DNA from: Streptomyces tendae
Lineage (GTDB): Bacteria > Actinomycetota > Actinomycetes > Streptomycetales > Streptomycetaceae
Length of the DNA stretch: 64,000 nt
NCBI RefSeq assembly: GCF_008632955.1
Contig: NZ_CP043959.1
Span: 3,348,001-3,412,000 of the forward strand
Reading direction: 5' to 3'
The position numbers were made by a program, and so were the translations under genes. Below are positions 44,704 through 52,583 of this stretch, in pieces. The stretch's first letter is position 1. Each line of letters opens with the position of its first letter. The notes beneath the pieces were generated by a model. The model had not been told where the DNA came from, did not search any database, and worked only from the letters and a program-made list of their open reading frames with translations.

Positions 44704-45178
44704 CCCGCGCCTGCCTCCCGGCTCGGCTGGCCCGCGCCGGGCCACCGCGGCTCATACGGCCCGCCGAGCCGCGCGGCCCGCCGCTCCGCCCGTACGCCGC
44801 GCCGGGGCCGTCGGCGTAAGTGACGGCTTGTGCGGGGGAGTTGTGCCCGCGGCCCGCCGTCCCCCCCGGTTCTCGAACGCGGCGGCCCACCCCTGCCTGG
44901 GCCGCCGCGCACGGCATCGAGGCGGACGGAGGACGGGCGGCGCTCGCATGCCCGCCCGTGGTGGGGGCCACGGGGTGAACCGGTGAGCCGCACCGGGAGG
45001 GGGCCGCCGCACGGTGGCCGGTGATCGACGCGGTGGGCCCGTGTCATGCCCTGTGTTAGTGTGACGCGTTTGCGTGGTCGTCGCGGTGGGCGCTTCTCCC
45101 AGGCCGGTTCCGCCCCCTGCGCGGACCGTCCCCTCCTGCCGGGCCTTCCTCGGCACGTTCCCCTGCGGAAGGCTCTTC
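44704..45178. other. Gene-free 475-bp spacer; 3' part is the helicase leader
   Basis: No convincing gene. TAGTGT at 45057-45062 could be a -10 box, which would give the helicase mRNA a leader of about 110 nt, a feature of cold-inducible helicase genes. Confidence 0.45.
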
Positions 45179-46627
45179 ATGAAGCACCCCGACGACTCCG
45201 GCACCGCCCACGGAGGCACCGCCCAGGAAGGCGCCGCCCACGAAGGCACCGGCGTGCGCGAGACCACGACGCCGGTGGACGCCCGGGCCGGCTCCTTCGC
45301 CGCCCTCGGACTCCCGGAGGCGGTACTGCGCACCCTGGACGAGCAGGGGATGCGCGACCCCTTCCCGATCCAGGCCGCCACCCTTCCTGACGCCCTGCGC
45401 GGACGCGACGTCCTGGGACGCGGGCGCACCGGCTCCGGCAAGACGCTCGCCTTCGGCCTCCCCCTGCTGACCCGCACGGCGGGACGGCGCGCCGAACCCA
45501 AGCAGCCCCTCGCCCTGGTCCTCGTGCCCACCCGGGAGCTGGCCCAGCAGGTCACCCAGGCGCTCGCGCCGTACGCCGAGGCACTGCGACTGCGGATGGC
45601 CACGGTCGTCGGCGGCATGTCGATCGGCCGGCAGATCGCCGCGCTGCGCCAGGGGGCCGAGGTGGTCGTCGCCACGCCCGGACGCCTGCACGACCTCGTC
45701 GAGCGCAACGCCTGCCGGCTCGGGCGGGTGCGGATCACCGTCCTGGACGAGGCCGACCAGATGTGCGACCTGGGCTTCCTGCCGCAGGTGACCGAGGTGC
45801 TCGCCCAGGTGCGCCCCGAGGGACAGCGCATGCTGTTCTCCGCCACCCTGGACGGCGACGTCGACCAGCTGGTCCGCGACCACCTCCACGACCCCGTCGT
45901 CCACTCCGTCGACCCGGCCGAGGGCTCCGTCGCGACCATGGAGCACCACGTCCTGGTCGTCCACGGCCCCGACCGCTACGCCGTCACCACGGAGATCGCC
46001 GCCCGCGACGGCCGCGTCCTGCTGTTCCTGGAGACCAAGCACGCCGTCGACCAGCTCACCCGGCACCTGCGGGCACACGGGGTGCAGGCCGGGGCCCTGC
46101 ACAGCGGCAAGTCCCAGCCGCAGCGCACCCGGACGCTCGCGCAGTTCAAGGAGGGACGGATCACCGCCCTGGTGGCGACCGACGTCGCGGCCCGCGGCCT
46201 GCACATCGACGACCTCGACCTCGTCGTCAACGTGGATCCGCCCGCCGACCCCAAGGACTACGTGCACCGCGCGGGCCGCACCGCCCGCGCCGGTGAGTCC
46301 GGCCGTGTGGTCACGCTGGTCGCGTCGGGCGGGCGCCGCGAGACGGTCCGCATGCTGACCGGCGCCGGCATCCGCGCCACCGTCACCACGGTGCGCTCCG
46401 GCGAGGCGGAACTGACCCGGATCACCGGCGCCCAGGCTCCCTCCGGCGTCCCCCTCGACGGCGGACCCGCCGCGCCCCGGCCGAAGAACACCAACGCCCC
46501 CTTCCGCGGCCTCGGAACCACCAAGGGCACCCCCCGCGCCACCGGCGGCAGGCCGTCCCGCAAGGCCGGCGAGGCCCGCAAGCTCGCCGAGGCGCGCCGG
46601 GCCGCCCAGGTGCGCCGCTCCGGCTGA
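45179..46627 (+). CDS. DEAD-box RNA helicase
   Basis: 482 residues with all helicase motifs: Q motif PFPIQAATLPDAL, Walker A GRTGSGKT, PTRELAQQ, GG, TPGRLHDL, DEAD (VLDEADQM), SAT (LFSATLD), LHSGKSQ, ATDVAARGLHI and HRAGRTARAG. The C-terminal 80 residues are basic and low-complexity (RPKNTNAPFRGLGTT, GRPSRKAGEARKLAEARRAAQ), a typical RNA-binding tail. It unwinds RNA duplexes, likely in ribosome assembly or cold adaptation. ATG at 45179 follows GCGGAAGGCTCTTC. Confidence 0.94.
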   Translation: MKHPDDSGTAHGGTAQEGAAHEGTGVRETTTPVDARAGSFAALGLPEAVLRTLDEQGMRDPFPIQAATLPDALRGRDVLGRGRTGSGKTLAFGLPLLTRTAGRRAEPKQPLALVLVPTRELAQQVTQALAPYAEALRLRMATVVGGMSIGRQIAALRQGAEVVVATPGRLHDLVERNACRLGRVRITVLDEADQMCDLGFLPQVTEVLAQVRPEGQRMLFSATLDGDVDQLVRDHLHDPVVHSVDPAEGSVATMEHHVLVVHGPDRYAVTTEIAARDGRVLLFLETKHAVDQLTRHLRAHGVQAGALHSGKSQPQRTRTLAQFKEGRITALVATDVAARGLHIDDLDLVVNVDPPADPKDYVHRAGRTARAGESGRVVTLVASGGRRETVRMLTGAGIRATVTTVRSGEAELTRITGAQAPSGVPLDGGPAAPRPKNTNAPFRGLGTTKGTPRATGGRPSRKAGEARKLAEARRAAQVRRSG

Positions 46628-46719
46628 AGCGGCACCGCCCCCAGATATTCGCTCCCCGCACGGGGCCGGACGTGACAAGCTGAGCTCGCCCGTCCCCGCA
46701 CCGAACCCAGGAGGTCACC

Positions 46720-46959
46720 ATGACCGCAGAGCAGCCCGCCACGGAAGGTTCGGAGCCGGCGGACGCCGGAACGTCCCCTCTCACCCCGGACGACGACGGC
46801 ACCTACGACCTGAAGCGCAAGTTCCGTGAGGCGCTGGCGCGCAAGCGCGGTGCGCAGGCGGACGCGGCCGAGGCGGCCGCCCACCCGAACGCGTCCAAGG
46901 TGCGCGCCGCGCACGGCCCGGCGGCCAACCAGCGGTCGTTCCGGCGCAAGAGCGGCTGA
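46720..46959 (+). CDS. DUF5302 protein
   Basis: 79 residues. Acidic, disordered first half and the conserved DUF5302 core DLKRKFREALARKRGAQ ... ASKVRAAHGPAANQRSFRRKSG. A small streptomycete protein of unknown role. AGGAGG 6 nt before the ATG. Downstream of the helicase by 92 nt and possibly co-transcribed. Confidence 0.85.
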   Translation: MTAEQPATEGSEPADAGTSPLTPDDDGTYDLKRKFREALARKRGAQADAAEAAAHPNASKVRAAHGPAANQRSFRRKSG

Positions 46960-46975
46960 GCCGCTCCGTCCCGCC

Positions 46976-47003
46976 CCGCCCGTGACGCGCGCGTCACGGG
47001 CGG
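46976..47003. terminator. Bidirectional terminator (28-bp palindrome)
   Basis: CCGCCCGTGACGCG followed by its exact reverse complement CGCGTCACGGGCGG, between the convergent DUF5302 and DUF2804 genes. Confidence 0.8.
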
Positions 47004-47011
47004 TTCCCTTC

Positions 47012-47992
47012 TCACCACCGGTTGCGGGCCTCCTCCGCCCAGCCGGTGAGACCGTCGAGGTCCACCCAGGTGCCGTCGTCGGCCTGGGCGCGCCCGGTGA
47101 AGTCACCGAAGCACTGACGGGTGTCGCCGGACACGACGAGCAGGTTCGTCCTGGCGGTCCGCACGTGGGCGGGGTGGAACCCGGCCTCCACCCGGGGGCC
47201 GGTGATCCGCCACGGCCGCAGCCAGTCGGTCCGGTCGTACTCCCAGACCAGGTCGTCCCCGATCTTGTGCATCCGGCCGTCGACGAACAGTGCGTTCTCC
47301 GTCGAGCCGGTCCCGTCGGTCCACCGGCCGCCGAGCTGGACCGCCCGCCCCGGGGCGCAGCCCGCCGCCCAGTTCCAGGAGACGGAGTAGCGCCACTTGC
47401 CGCGCCCGTGGTCCAGGACGGCGAAGGAGTCGGACGCGTCGAAGGTGACCTCCCGCGAGCCGAGCGTCAGACGTCCGCGCACGGGACGGCCGAGGTCCTT
47501 CACCGTGTACTGGAAGCGGCGCCGGCCCCACGGCACGACCACGCCCAGGGAGTCGTGGCCCGGCACGAGCGGCGCCTCGGCCTCCAGCCGGAAACCCGGA
47601 GCGGTCGCGCTGATGCCGGTGCCGTCCTGGTGCTGGACGAACTCCAGCGCCACCCCGCCGCCCCGCGCGGACGCGGTCCCCGTGCCGCTGCGGTCGGGCA
47701 TGCGCACGCCCCGCGCCAGCGGTGTCACCGCGTCCTCGGCCAGTTCGCGGCCGGTGGCCCGGTCCAGCACGTACACGCCGTGCGTGCCGGCGTAGTCGAG
47801 GGACGAGACGACCAGGCCGACGATGTGGGTGGGGGTCACGATGCCCCAGTACTCCCAGCGCTTGGCCCGCCCCCACCCGCGCAGGTTCGCACGGTGCAGC
47901 GGCCGCCTGGTCCAGCCGACCGCCGCCGGATCGAGCCGCCCGTCGGGAAGGCACAGGTCGACGGGGGAGGTGATCTCGCGTTCGGCGGTCAT
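47012..47992 (-). CDS. DUF2804 protein
   Basis: 326 residues, matches DUF2804: REITSPVDLCLPDGRLDPAAVGWTRRPLHRANLRGWGRAKRWEYWGI at the start and the repeated Trp-rich beta strands (KWRYSVSWNWAAGC, VWEYDRTDWLRPWRI). Fold likely a lipocalin-like beta barrel; role unknown. ATG at 47992, ribosome site AAAGGGCCACACGCC. Convergent with DUF5302; the CMD gene upstream is cut off by a terminator. Confidence 0.87.
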   Translation of the reverse strand: MTAEREITSPVDLCLPDGRLDPAAVGWTRRPLHRANLRGWGRAKRWEYWGIVTPTHIVGLVVSSLDYAGTHGVYVLDRATGRELAEDAVTPLARGVRMPDRSGTGTASARGGGVALEFVQHQDGTGISATAPGFRLEAEAPLVPGHDSLGVVVPWGRRRFQYTVKDLGRPVRGRLTLGSREVTFDASDSFAVLDHGRGKWRYSVSWNWAAGCAPGRAVQLGGRWTDGTGSTENALFVDGRMHKIGDDLVWEYDRTDWLRPWRITGPRVEAGFHPAHVRTARTNLLVVSGDTRQCFGDFTGRAQADDGTWVDLDGLTGWAEEARNRW

Positions 47993-48119
47993 GGCGTGTG
48001 GCCCTTTCGTCCGGGTGGCGCGCCACGGCCGGGTCCCGTGGACGGTCCGGGCACGGCCACCGATGTCCCTGCCCAGTCATACCGCGAGGCATGACACCGG
48101 CGTGTGCCGCCCCCGGAGG

Positions 48120-48148
48120 CCGCCCGGAGTCGCCGCGACTCCGGGCGG
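48120..48148 (-). terminator. Terminator after the CMD gene
   Basis: CCGCCCGGAGTCG pairs with CGACTCCGGGCGG around CCG, 13-bp stem, starting 19 nt past the stop of the CMD gene. Confidence 0.82.
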
Positions 48149-48167
48149 CTCGCCCGGCCTCCGTGCG

Positions 48168-48659
48168 TCACCCCTCGGCGAACGCGGCCGTGAACGCCCC
48201 CGGCTCGTACGAGCCGCCCTTCTGGTGGACGATGACCGCCAGCCGGTTGGCCGCGTTGATCAGGGCGACCAGGGCGACCAGCGCGGCGGTCTGGTCGTCG
48301 TCGTAGTGCTTGCGCACCAGGGCCCAGGTCTCGTCCGACACGCCCTGGTGGGCGTCGGCGAGGCGGGTGCCCTCCTCGGCCAGCGCGAGGGCCGCCTGCT
48401 CGGCCTCGGTGAACACGGTCGCCTCGCGCCAGGTGGCGACCAGGTGGAGCCGTACCGCGCTCTCGCCGGCCGCGGTGGCCTCCTTGACGTGCATGTCGAC
48501 GCAGTGACCGCAGCCGTTGATCTGGCTGGCGCGCAGCGACACCAGTTCCTGGACCGGCCTGGGCAGCGGGGAGTCGTGGATGATCAGTCCCGCGCCGGCG
48601 AACCGCTTGGCGAAGCGGGCGGAGATCTCGTTCTCCCACAGGTTGAAGCGTGCGTCCAT
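48168..48659 (-). CDS. Carboxymuconolactone decarboxylase (CMD/AhpD-like) protein, ECF41 target
   Basis: 163 residues, all-helical AhpD-like fold with the redox-active CxxC in RASQINGCGHCVDMHVKEA and a conserved upstream Glu (QELVSLR). Such proteins are peroxidase-type antioxidants or thiol oxidoreductases. Upstream lies an ECF41-type promoter (48701-48727), and the divergent neighbour is an ECF41 sigma factor: the classic COE arrangement (CMD/oxidoreductase/epimerase next to ECF41). ATG at 48659 with GAGG upstream. Confidence 0.9.
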   Translation of the reverse strand: MDARFNLWENEISARFAKRFAGAGLIIHDSPLPRPVQELVSLRASQINGCGHCVDMHVKEATAAGESAVRLHLVATWREATVFTEAEQAALALAEEGTRLADAHQGVSDETWALVRKHYDDDQTAALVALVALINAANRLAVIVHQKGGSYEPGAFTAAFAEG

Positions 48660-48700
48660 GGTGTCGTCCTCACTCGTCGTCGTTCGGCGGACACCCACCA

Positions 48701-48727
48701 GATGCCGGCGGCCCGTACCGTGTGACG
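48701..48727 (-). promoter_or_regulatory. ECF41-type promoter of the CMD gene
   Basis: On the minus strand CGTCACA-N16-CATC, against the reported ECF41 consensus TGTCACA-N16-CGTC. The -10 is about 41 nt before the ATG. Confidence 0.65.
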
Positions 48728-48761
48728 AGCGGCTGATGTGAGGTGGACCACAGGCCGCCGG

Positions 48762-48788
48762 TGTCACGGATCCGGCCCGGCCGGCGTC
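48762..48788 (+). promoter_or_regulatory. ECF41-type autoregulatory promoter of the sigma gene
   Basis: TGTCACG-N16-CGTC, with 8 nt between CGTC and the ATG at 48797, so transcription would start at or next to the start codon. Confidence 0.7.
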
Positions 48789-48796
48789 TCGTGCGC

Positions 48797-49768
48797 ATGA
48801 CTGTGTTCGGGGAACGGGACGAGGGAACGACCGTGACACGCGGGGACGACGGGCGCCGTGGGGACACGGCCGGCCGGGGCGACGGGGGAGTCGGGCCCGC
48901 CACCGAGGACTTCCTGGCCCACCGGAACCTGCTGTTCACCGTCGCCTACGAGATGCTCGGCTCGGCCGCCGACGCCGAGGAAGTGCTGCAGGAGACGTGG
49001 CTGCGCTGGGCCGGCGTGGACCTGGCCGGCGTGCGGGACCGGCGCGCGTACCTGGTCCGCATCACCACGCGGCAGGCGCTGACCCGGCTGCGCACGCTCG
49101 GCCGCCGCAAGGAGTCCTACGTCGGCTCCTGGCTGCCCGAGCCGCTGCTCACCTCGCCCGACGTCGCCGAGGACGTCGAACTGGCCGACAGCGTCTCGAT
49201 GGCGATGATGCTGGTGATGGAGACCCTCGCGCCGACGGAGCGGGCGGTGTTCGTGCTGCGCGAGGTGTTCGACGTCGGGTACGACGAGATCGCGGAGGCC
49301 GTCGGCAAGTCCCCGGCCGCGGTGCGGCAGATCGCGCACCGGGCCCGCGCGCACGTGGCGGCCCGCCGCCCGCGCGGGGACGCGTCGCGGGACCGGACGC
49401 GCCACGCCCTGGACGCGTTCCGCCGGGCGGTGGAGACGGGTGACCTGCAGGGCCTGCTCGACGTGCTGGCGCCGGACGTCGTCCTGCTCGGCGACGGCGG
49501 CGGGATCAAGCAGGCGGTGCTGCGGCCGGTGGTGGGCGCGGACAGGGTGGCCCGGCTGCTCCAGGGCGGGCTGCGCAAAGCCCCCGGCGCGCTGACCCTG
49601 CGGCCGGCGGAGGTGAACGGCCGTCCGGGGCTCGTGCTTCACCTCGACGGCGAACTGGACACCGTGCTCGCGGTCCGCTTCGACGACGGCCTGGTCACCG
49701 GGCTGTACGCGGTGCGTAACCCGCAGAAGCTGTCACACATGGAGCAGGAGACCGTCCTGCGCCGGTGA
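48797..49768 (+). CDS. ECF41-family sigma factor (SigJ-like)
   Basis: 323 residues. Sigma region 2 (FLAHRNLLFTVAYEMLGSAADAEEVLQETWLRW) and 4 (LAPTERAVFVLREVFDVGYDEIAEAVGKSPAAVRQIAHRARAHV), then a SnoaL-like C-terminal domain that replaces an anti-sigma factor. The three ECF41 marker motifs are present: WLPEP, DGGGI (consensus DGGGK) and NPQKL (consensus NPDKL). The tail both activates and inhibits the sigma in characterised ECF41 proteins. I chose the ATG at 48797 from the leaderless promoter. Divergent from its presumed target, the CMD gene. Confidence 0.9.
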   Translation: MTVFGERDEGTTVTRGDDGRRGDTAGRGDGGVGPATEDFLAHRNLLFTVAYEMLGSAADAEEVLQETWLRWAGVDLAGVRDRRAYLVRITTRQALTRLRTLGRRKESYVGSWLPEPLLTSPDVAEDVELADSVSMAMMLVMETLAPTERAVFVLREVFDVGYDEIAEAVGKSPAAVRQIAHRARAHVAARRPRGDASRDRTRHALDAFRRAVETGDLQGLLDVLAPDVVLLGDGGGIKQAVLRPVVGADRVARLLQGGLRKAPGALTLRPAEVNGRPGLVLHLDGELDTVLAVRFDDGLVTGLYAVRNPQKLSHMEQETVLRR

Positions 49769-49966
49769 AGCCCGTACCGGATCAGGGGCGGCCGGTGAGG
49801 CAGCCGGCCGTACTCCCCCGTGACAGTGGGTCACCACCAGGATCACGTCGTGCTCGGAGTCCAGGAGCGCTCACGACCGCACTCTCCCTCGCTGTGGGGA
49901 CGGTCGGGAACGACTGACGGACGCCCCGAAGCCGTCGGGCCACGAGGCGTCCACGTACCCGCGTGC

Positions 49967-50536
49967 TCAGGCCTCTTCGCGCTGTGCGCGGCGGGCGGCG
50001 CGGCGGCGCAGGCGCAGCGGCAGCACGTACCAGCACAGCCCGAACCACAGCATGACCCCGCCCACCAGTACCTCGGCGAGCACGCCCGGCACGACGAACC
50101 GCAGTATCAGCAGCAGCGTGCAGCCGATGGTCAGCGCGAGCAGCACCATCCCGCACACCATCAGCCGGCCGGCCGCCTCCACCATCTCGTCCTTCATGCG
50201 CTGCCCGGACAGGAAGCGGTGGATGGAGACGGGCGCGATCAGCGACCCCGTCGCGGCCGCGCCGAAGACCACCGTCATCACGTAGATGACCCGGTCCAGC
50301 GTCTCCAGCTCACGGAACAGGGGGGTGAAGGCCACGCTGAGCAGGAACCCGAAGAGGATCTGCACACCTGTCTGAGTGACACGTGTCTCCTGCAGGATCT
50401 CGTTCCAGCGGCGGTTCACCCGCTCCCGCGCGGACTCCGGCTCCTCGGTGCCGGACCGCGCGGCATGGTCGTCGTGGCGCGCGCAGCAGGTGTGCCCCTT
50501 CTCCGTCGGCTCGGCCGGCTGCTCCGTCATCGTCAT
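49967..50536 (-). CDS. DUF6328-like four-helix membrane protein
   Basis: 189 residues. Polar N-terminus, then RVNRRWNEILQETRVTQTGVQILFGFLLSVAFTPLF, the segment that marks DUF6328 proteins, and four transmembrane helices in total (also VIYVMTVVFGAAATGSLIAPV, LMVCGMVLLALTIGCTLLLIL, VLAEVLVGGVMLWFGLCWYVLPL). Function unknown. Tail is Arg-rich on the cytosolic side. ATG at 50536; a GGAGG-like site lies upstream. Confidence 0.8.
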   Translation of the reverse strand: MTMTEQPAEPTEKGHTCCARHDDHAARSGTEEPESARERVNRRWNEILQETRVTQTGVQILFGFLLSVAFTPLFRELETLDRVIYVMTVVFGAAATGSLIAPVSIHRFLSGQRMKDEMVEAAGRLMVCGMVLLALTIGCTLLLILRFVVPGVLAEVLVGGVMLWFGLCWYVLPLRLRRRAARRAQREEA

Positions 50537-50664
50537 GGCGTCCTCCCCAGTTCCAGACGGACCGTTTGCCCCGATCGGACGCCGTCATGCAGCATCCGGG
50601 ACGACCGAAGCCACCGTCCGCGCAGGTACCGGCCCCTGGTGACCCGTCACACGGCGAGCGATGC

Positions 50665-50725
50665 GTGGCCCGCGCGCTGCTGCGCGCCCGTCCCCGGACA
50701 GGGCGCGCAGCAGCGCGCGGGCCAC
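50665..50725 (-). terminator. Long 25-bp perfect hairpin after the nitroreductase gene
   Basis: 50665-50689 pairs without a mismatch with 50701-50725, 11-nt loop; with one bulge the pairing extends to 50661 and 50730. It lies 40 nt past the nitroreductase stop on the minus strand. Confidence 0.8.
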
Positions 50726-50764
50726 CGCATGTGCACTCCTTCGGACGGTCTGTACCGGGGGTGT

Positions 50765-51367
50765 TCAGGGGCCGGCGGGCAGCGGGGTGCCCCAGGTGGG
50801 GCCGAAGAACGTCTCGGCGACGGGGCGCCGCTCACGGGCGGCCGTCTCCCGCTCGCGCAGTCTCGGCGGCAGCAGGTCCGCCGGGGCCAGCGCGCCGACG
50901 GCGACGACGGACAGCGCGCGGTAACCGCCCGGTACGCCCAGCGAGCCGTGCAGCACCTCGGCGTCGAAGCCCGACATCTGGTGCCCGTGCAGCCCCAAGG
51001 CGTGTGCTTGCAGGACCAGTTGGGACACAGCGAGCCCGGTGTCGTACGCGGCGCCGTGCAGTGGCACGCCGTTGTCGGCGCGCTCCTCCGCCAGCGCGGC
51101 CACCAGCAGCGAACTGGTGCGCGCCCATTCCTGGTTGAAGGGAATCAGGCTGTCGAGGACGCGCCGATAGGTCGGGTCGCCGCGCCGGCCGACCAGGAAC
51201 CGCCACGGCTGCGCGTTGAAGGCGGAGGGCGCCCAGCGGGCCGCTTCGAGCAGGGAGACCAGTTCCTCGTCGCCCAGCGTGTGCGCGGCGTCGAACGAAC
51301 GGGGGCTCCAGCGCTCGGCGAGCAGCGGATGGACGGCCACGGCCGTGGTCGCGGTCCGGGGTGACAT
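50765..51367 (-). CDS. Nitroreductase-family protein
   Basis: 200 residues. FMN-binding start VHPLLAERWSPRSFDAAHTLGDEELVSLLEAARWAPSAFNAQPWRFLV is diagnostic for the nitroreductase family, followed by AYDTGLAVSQLVLQAHALGLHGHQMSGFDAEVL. Likely reduces quinones, nitro compounds or acts in cofactor-salvage-type oxidation. ATG at 51367 with AAGGGT upstream. It lies 19 nt after metX, so it may be co-transcribed with metYX. Confidence 0.88.
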   Translation of the reverse strand: MSPRTATTAVAVHPLLAERWSPRSFDAAHTLGDEELVSLLEAARWAPSAFNAQPWRFLVGRRGDPTYRRVLDSLIPFNQEWARTSSLLVAALAEERADNGVPLHGAAYDTGLAVSQLVLQAHALGLHGHQMSGFDAEVLHGSLGVPGGYRALSVVAVGALAPADLLPPRLRERETAARERRPVAETFFGPTWGTPLPAGP

Positions 51368-51386
51368 GTGTGGTGACCCTTCTGCG

Positions 51387-52583
51387 TCAGGGATGGGGGA
51401 GGTGATGTTCCGGCGCACCCGCCGGGGCCGGGGGAGGTGCGGGCAGGAGTTCAGCCACCAGCGCGGCGACCTGCTCCACCTCGATCAGGAAGCCGTCGTG
51501 GCCGTACGGCGACCCGACGACCCGCGGTGCGTCCGCCGTGGGGATGCCGGCCGCCAGCTCCGCCTGCTGGGACAGGGGGTAGAGCCGGTCGGAGTCGACG
51601 CCGGCCACCAGCGTCGGGGCGGTCACCCGGCCCAGGGCGGCCCGCACCCCGCCGCGCCCGCGCCCGACGTCATGACTGTTCATCGCCTCGGACAGCACGA
51701 CGTAACTGCCCGCGTCGAAGCGGCGCACCAGCTTGTCCGCGTGATGGTCCAGGTAGGACGCCACCTGGTAGCGGCCACCGCGCCAGGGGTCCTCCCCGTC
51801 CTGCGCGGCTCGTCCGAAACGGCTCCGCAGTTCCGGCTCGCTGCGGTAGGTGATGTGGGCGATGCGCCGGGCCAGGCCGAGTCCGGCATGCGGGCCGCGC
51901 CCGGTGTCGTGGTAGTGGCCGCCGTGCCAGTGCGGGTCGGCGCGGATGGCGTGCGTCTGCGTCCCGGCCCACGCGATCTGCTCCGCGCTCGCGGCGGCCG
52001 TCGTGGCCGCCAGCAGGAGCGCGCCGGTCCGTTCCGGGTACGACACGGCCCACTCCACAGCTCGCATCCCGCCCATCGAACCGCCCACGACCAGAGCCCA
52101 CCGGTCGATGCCGAGCGCGTCGGCCAGGGCGGCCTCGGCCGCGACCTGGTCGCGCTGCGTCAGGAACGGGAAGTCGCCGCCCCAGCGCCGCCCGGACGGG
52201 CCGCGGGAGGACGGCCCCGTGCTGCCCTGGCAGCCGCCGAGCACGTTCGGCGCCACCACGAACCAGCGGTCCGTGTCGAGCGCCCGCCCGGGTCCGACGA
52301 GCCCGTCCCACCAGCCGGGCGTGGGATGCCCCGGCTCGGCGGGACCCGCCACATGGCTGTCACCGGTGAGGGCGTGCAGCACCAGCACCGCGTTGGACCG
52401 GTCCGGGGCGAGCCGGCCCCACGTCTCGAACGCGAGCCGCACGTCCGGCAGTTCACCACCCGCCTCCAGCGGAAGCGGCTCCGGGTGCGCGTACCACTGC
52501 CGCCGTCCGGGCGGGTCCCCCTCCCGCCAGGCCCCGGAGGCCGGCGGGAGGGGGGTCGGGGGCGGCGTCAGGACGGTGTTCAG
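51387..52583 (-). CDS. metX: Homoserine O-acetyltransferase with CTG start
   Basis: 398 residues from a CTG codon. MetX alpha/beta-hydrolase: LVLHALTGDSHVAGP, NVLGGCQGSTGPSS, nucleophile in VVGGSMGGMRAVEWAV, and catalytic Asp/His in LVAGVDSDRLYPL and SPYGHDGFLIE. It makes O-acetylhomoserine, the substrate of MetY next door. The conserved N-terminal block (WREGDPPGRRQWYAHPEPLPLEAG) lies upstream of the first GTG (52442), and no ATG, GTG or TTG occurs in frame before it. CTG at 52583 overlaps the metY stop as CTGA and has GGGAG 4 nt upstream, so I take it as the start. Confidence 0.9.
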   Translation of the reverse strand: MNTVLTPPPTPLPPASGAWREGDPPGRRQWYAHPEPLPLEAGGELPDVRLAFETWGRLAPDRSNAVLVLHALTGDSHVAGPAEPGHPTPGWWDGLVGPGRALDTDRWFVVAPNVLGGCQGSTGPSSRGPSGRRWGGDFPFLTQRDQVAAEAALADALGIDRWALVVGGSMGGMRAVEWAVSYPERTGALLLAATTAAASAEQIAWAGTQTHAIRADPHWHGGHYHDTGRGPHAGLGLARRIAHITYRSEPELRSRFGRAAQDGEDPWRGGRYQVASYLDHHADKLVRRFDAGSYVVLSEAMNSHDVGRGRGGVRAALGRVTAPTLVAGVDSDRLYPLSQQAELAAGIPTADAPRVVGSPYGHDGFLIEVEQVAALVAELLPAPPPAPAGAPEHHLPHP

